NCBI GenBank assembly: GCA_020217265.1
Contig: JAIWOS010000195.1
Coordinates: 1 to 9,274 of the forward strand
Length of the DNA: 9,274 nt
Origin: Thiobacillus sp.
Lineage (GTDB): Bacteria; Pseudomonadota; Gammaproteobacteria; Burkholderiales; Thiobacillaceae
Direction: 5' to 3'
Shown: positions 8,744-9,274 of the stretch, one piece after another
Numbering within the stretch: the first letter of the stretch is position 1
How the letters are laid out: each line of letters begins with the position of its first letter
Translations under genes and position numbers: made by a program
The notes under the pieces: model-generated
What the model was told of the DNA's origin: nothing
The model's input: only the letters and a program-made list of their open reading frames with translations
The model's database searches: none

Positions 8744-8773
8744 CCCGCAGGCCCGCAGGCGGCCGCAGAAAGC

Positions 8774-9274
8774 ATGAGCGGCTGCGGCTGCGACGCCGTC
8801 TGTCAGGCGCCGCCGCCCGATCCGCGCTACCGGCGCGCGCTGTGGGTTGCGCTGGTCCTGAATACGCTGATGTTCGGGGTGGAACTGGCGGCCAGCTTCG
8901 CGGCGCAGTCCGTCTCGCTGCTGGCCGACGCCATCGATTTCCTCGGTGACGCCGGCAATTACGGCGTGGCGCTATTCGTGCTGGGACTGGCGCCGGTGTG
9001 GCGTTCGCGCACCGCCTTGTGGAAAGGCTGGATCATGGTCGGCTACGGCGTGTTCGTGCTAGCCAAATCCGCCTGGCAATGGTCGGCCGGCATCGTGCCG
9101 GAGCCGGTCATCATGGGCTGGGTGAGTCTCGCGGCGCTGGCGGTCAACGTCGGCGTCGCGGCGCTGCTGTTCGCGCACCGCGGCGGCGACGCGCAGGCGC
9201 GCTCGGTGTGGCTGTGTTCGCGCAACGACGCGCTCGGCAACCTGGCGGTGCTCGCCGCGGCGGGCGGCGTGTGG
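8774..9274 (+). CDS. CDF-family cation transporter, 3'-truncated by the window edge
   Basis: CDF proteins export divalent metals (Zn, Cd, Co, Fe and others) by proton antiport across the inner membrane. The 167 residues present cover about five membrane helices. Helix 1 is near 22-43. Helix 2 holds DAIDFLGDAGNYG with Asp55 and Asp59, the usual metal-site pair. Helix 5 begins near VWLCSRNDALGN with Asp152. Four residues before Asp152, where many family members have His, there is Cys148. The N-terminus carries Cys4, Cys6 and Cys10 (MSGCGCDAVCQ), a possible metal-binding tail. ATG 8774 is preferred over the in-frame ATG at 8729 because the candidate transcription start is near 8732. The family is clear but the metal is not, so I give no gene symbol. 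Confidence 0.88.
   Translation, partial: MSGCGCDAVCQAPPPDPRYRRALWVALVLNTLMFGVELAASFAAQSVSLLADAIDFLGDAGNYGVALFVLGLAPVWRSRTALWKGWIMVGYGVFVLAKSAWQWSAGIVPEPVIMGWVSLAALAVNVGVAALLFAHRGGDAQARSVWLCSRNDALGNLAVLAAAGGVW

Noticed and set aside
8729..8773. Alternative in-frame ATG at 8729 adding 15 residues to the CDF transporter
   Set aside because: It lies at or before the candidate transcription start near 8732 and adds a sequence with no family resemblance; ATG 8774 puts the Cys-rich N-terminus first.
7741..8775. Upstream extension of the YHS-like gene across murI in the same minus-strand frame
   Set aside because: The extension is a shadow of murI in another frame; the strong Shine-Dalgarno sequence at 7745-7752 marks the real start at 7740.

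Overview
This 9.3-kb, GC-rich window is an ordinary core-chromosome segment. It probably comes from a betaproteobacterium in the Thiobacillus / Nitrosomonadales range. That placement is inference, from the rpsA-ihfB-lapA-lapB-...-ugd-cysM-radA gene order, the protein sequences and the GC-rich codon use; nothing here fixes the genus. I found no mobile element, CRISPR array, tRNA, rRNA or integrase, and no clear sign of a new multi-gene system.

Layout. Positions 2-1504 (+) hold the 3' three quarters of rpsA (ribosomal protein S1) and, three bases later, ihfB (integration host factor beta). A textbook intrinsic terminator at 1523-1554 closes that unit. Positions 1617-7398 (+) hold six tightly packed genes: lapA, lapB, pyrF, ugd, cysM and radA. 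The gaps are 6, 18, 11 and 18 bases, then a 1-base overlap, and no terminator lies between them, so they look like one transcription unit. The unit mixes lipopolysaccharide-assembly control (LapA/LapB), UDP-glucuronate supply (Ugd), pyrimidine synthesis (PyrF), cysteine synthesis (CysM) and recombination repair (RadA). Convergent to it on the minus strand are murI (glutamate racemase, for peptidoglycan) and, 167 bases downstream of murI, a small 102-codon gene. Divergent from murI, at the right edge, is a cation-diffusion-facilitator (CDF) transporter cut off by the window end.

Most worth a second look. (1) The small minus-strand gene at 7432-7740 is not a named family I can assign with certainty. 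Its residues 45-87 follow the pattern of a YHS metal-binding domain in which every cysteine has been replaced. (2) The CDF transporter has Cys148 where the usual transmembrane-5 metal-site His would be, and a Cys-rich N-terminus. (3) The murI and CDF genes appear to be driven by interlocked divergent promoters. (4) LapB and RadA, made from the same operon, carry zinc knuckles with identical cysteine spacing. Several very long open frames (up to 882 codons) are high-GC shadows and were rejected; radA must be started at the GTG at 6043, although its frame stays open for about 1 kb upstream.
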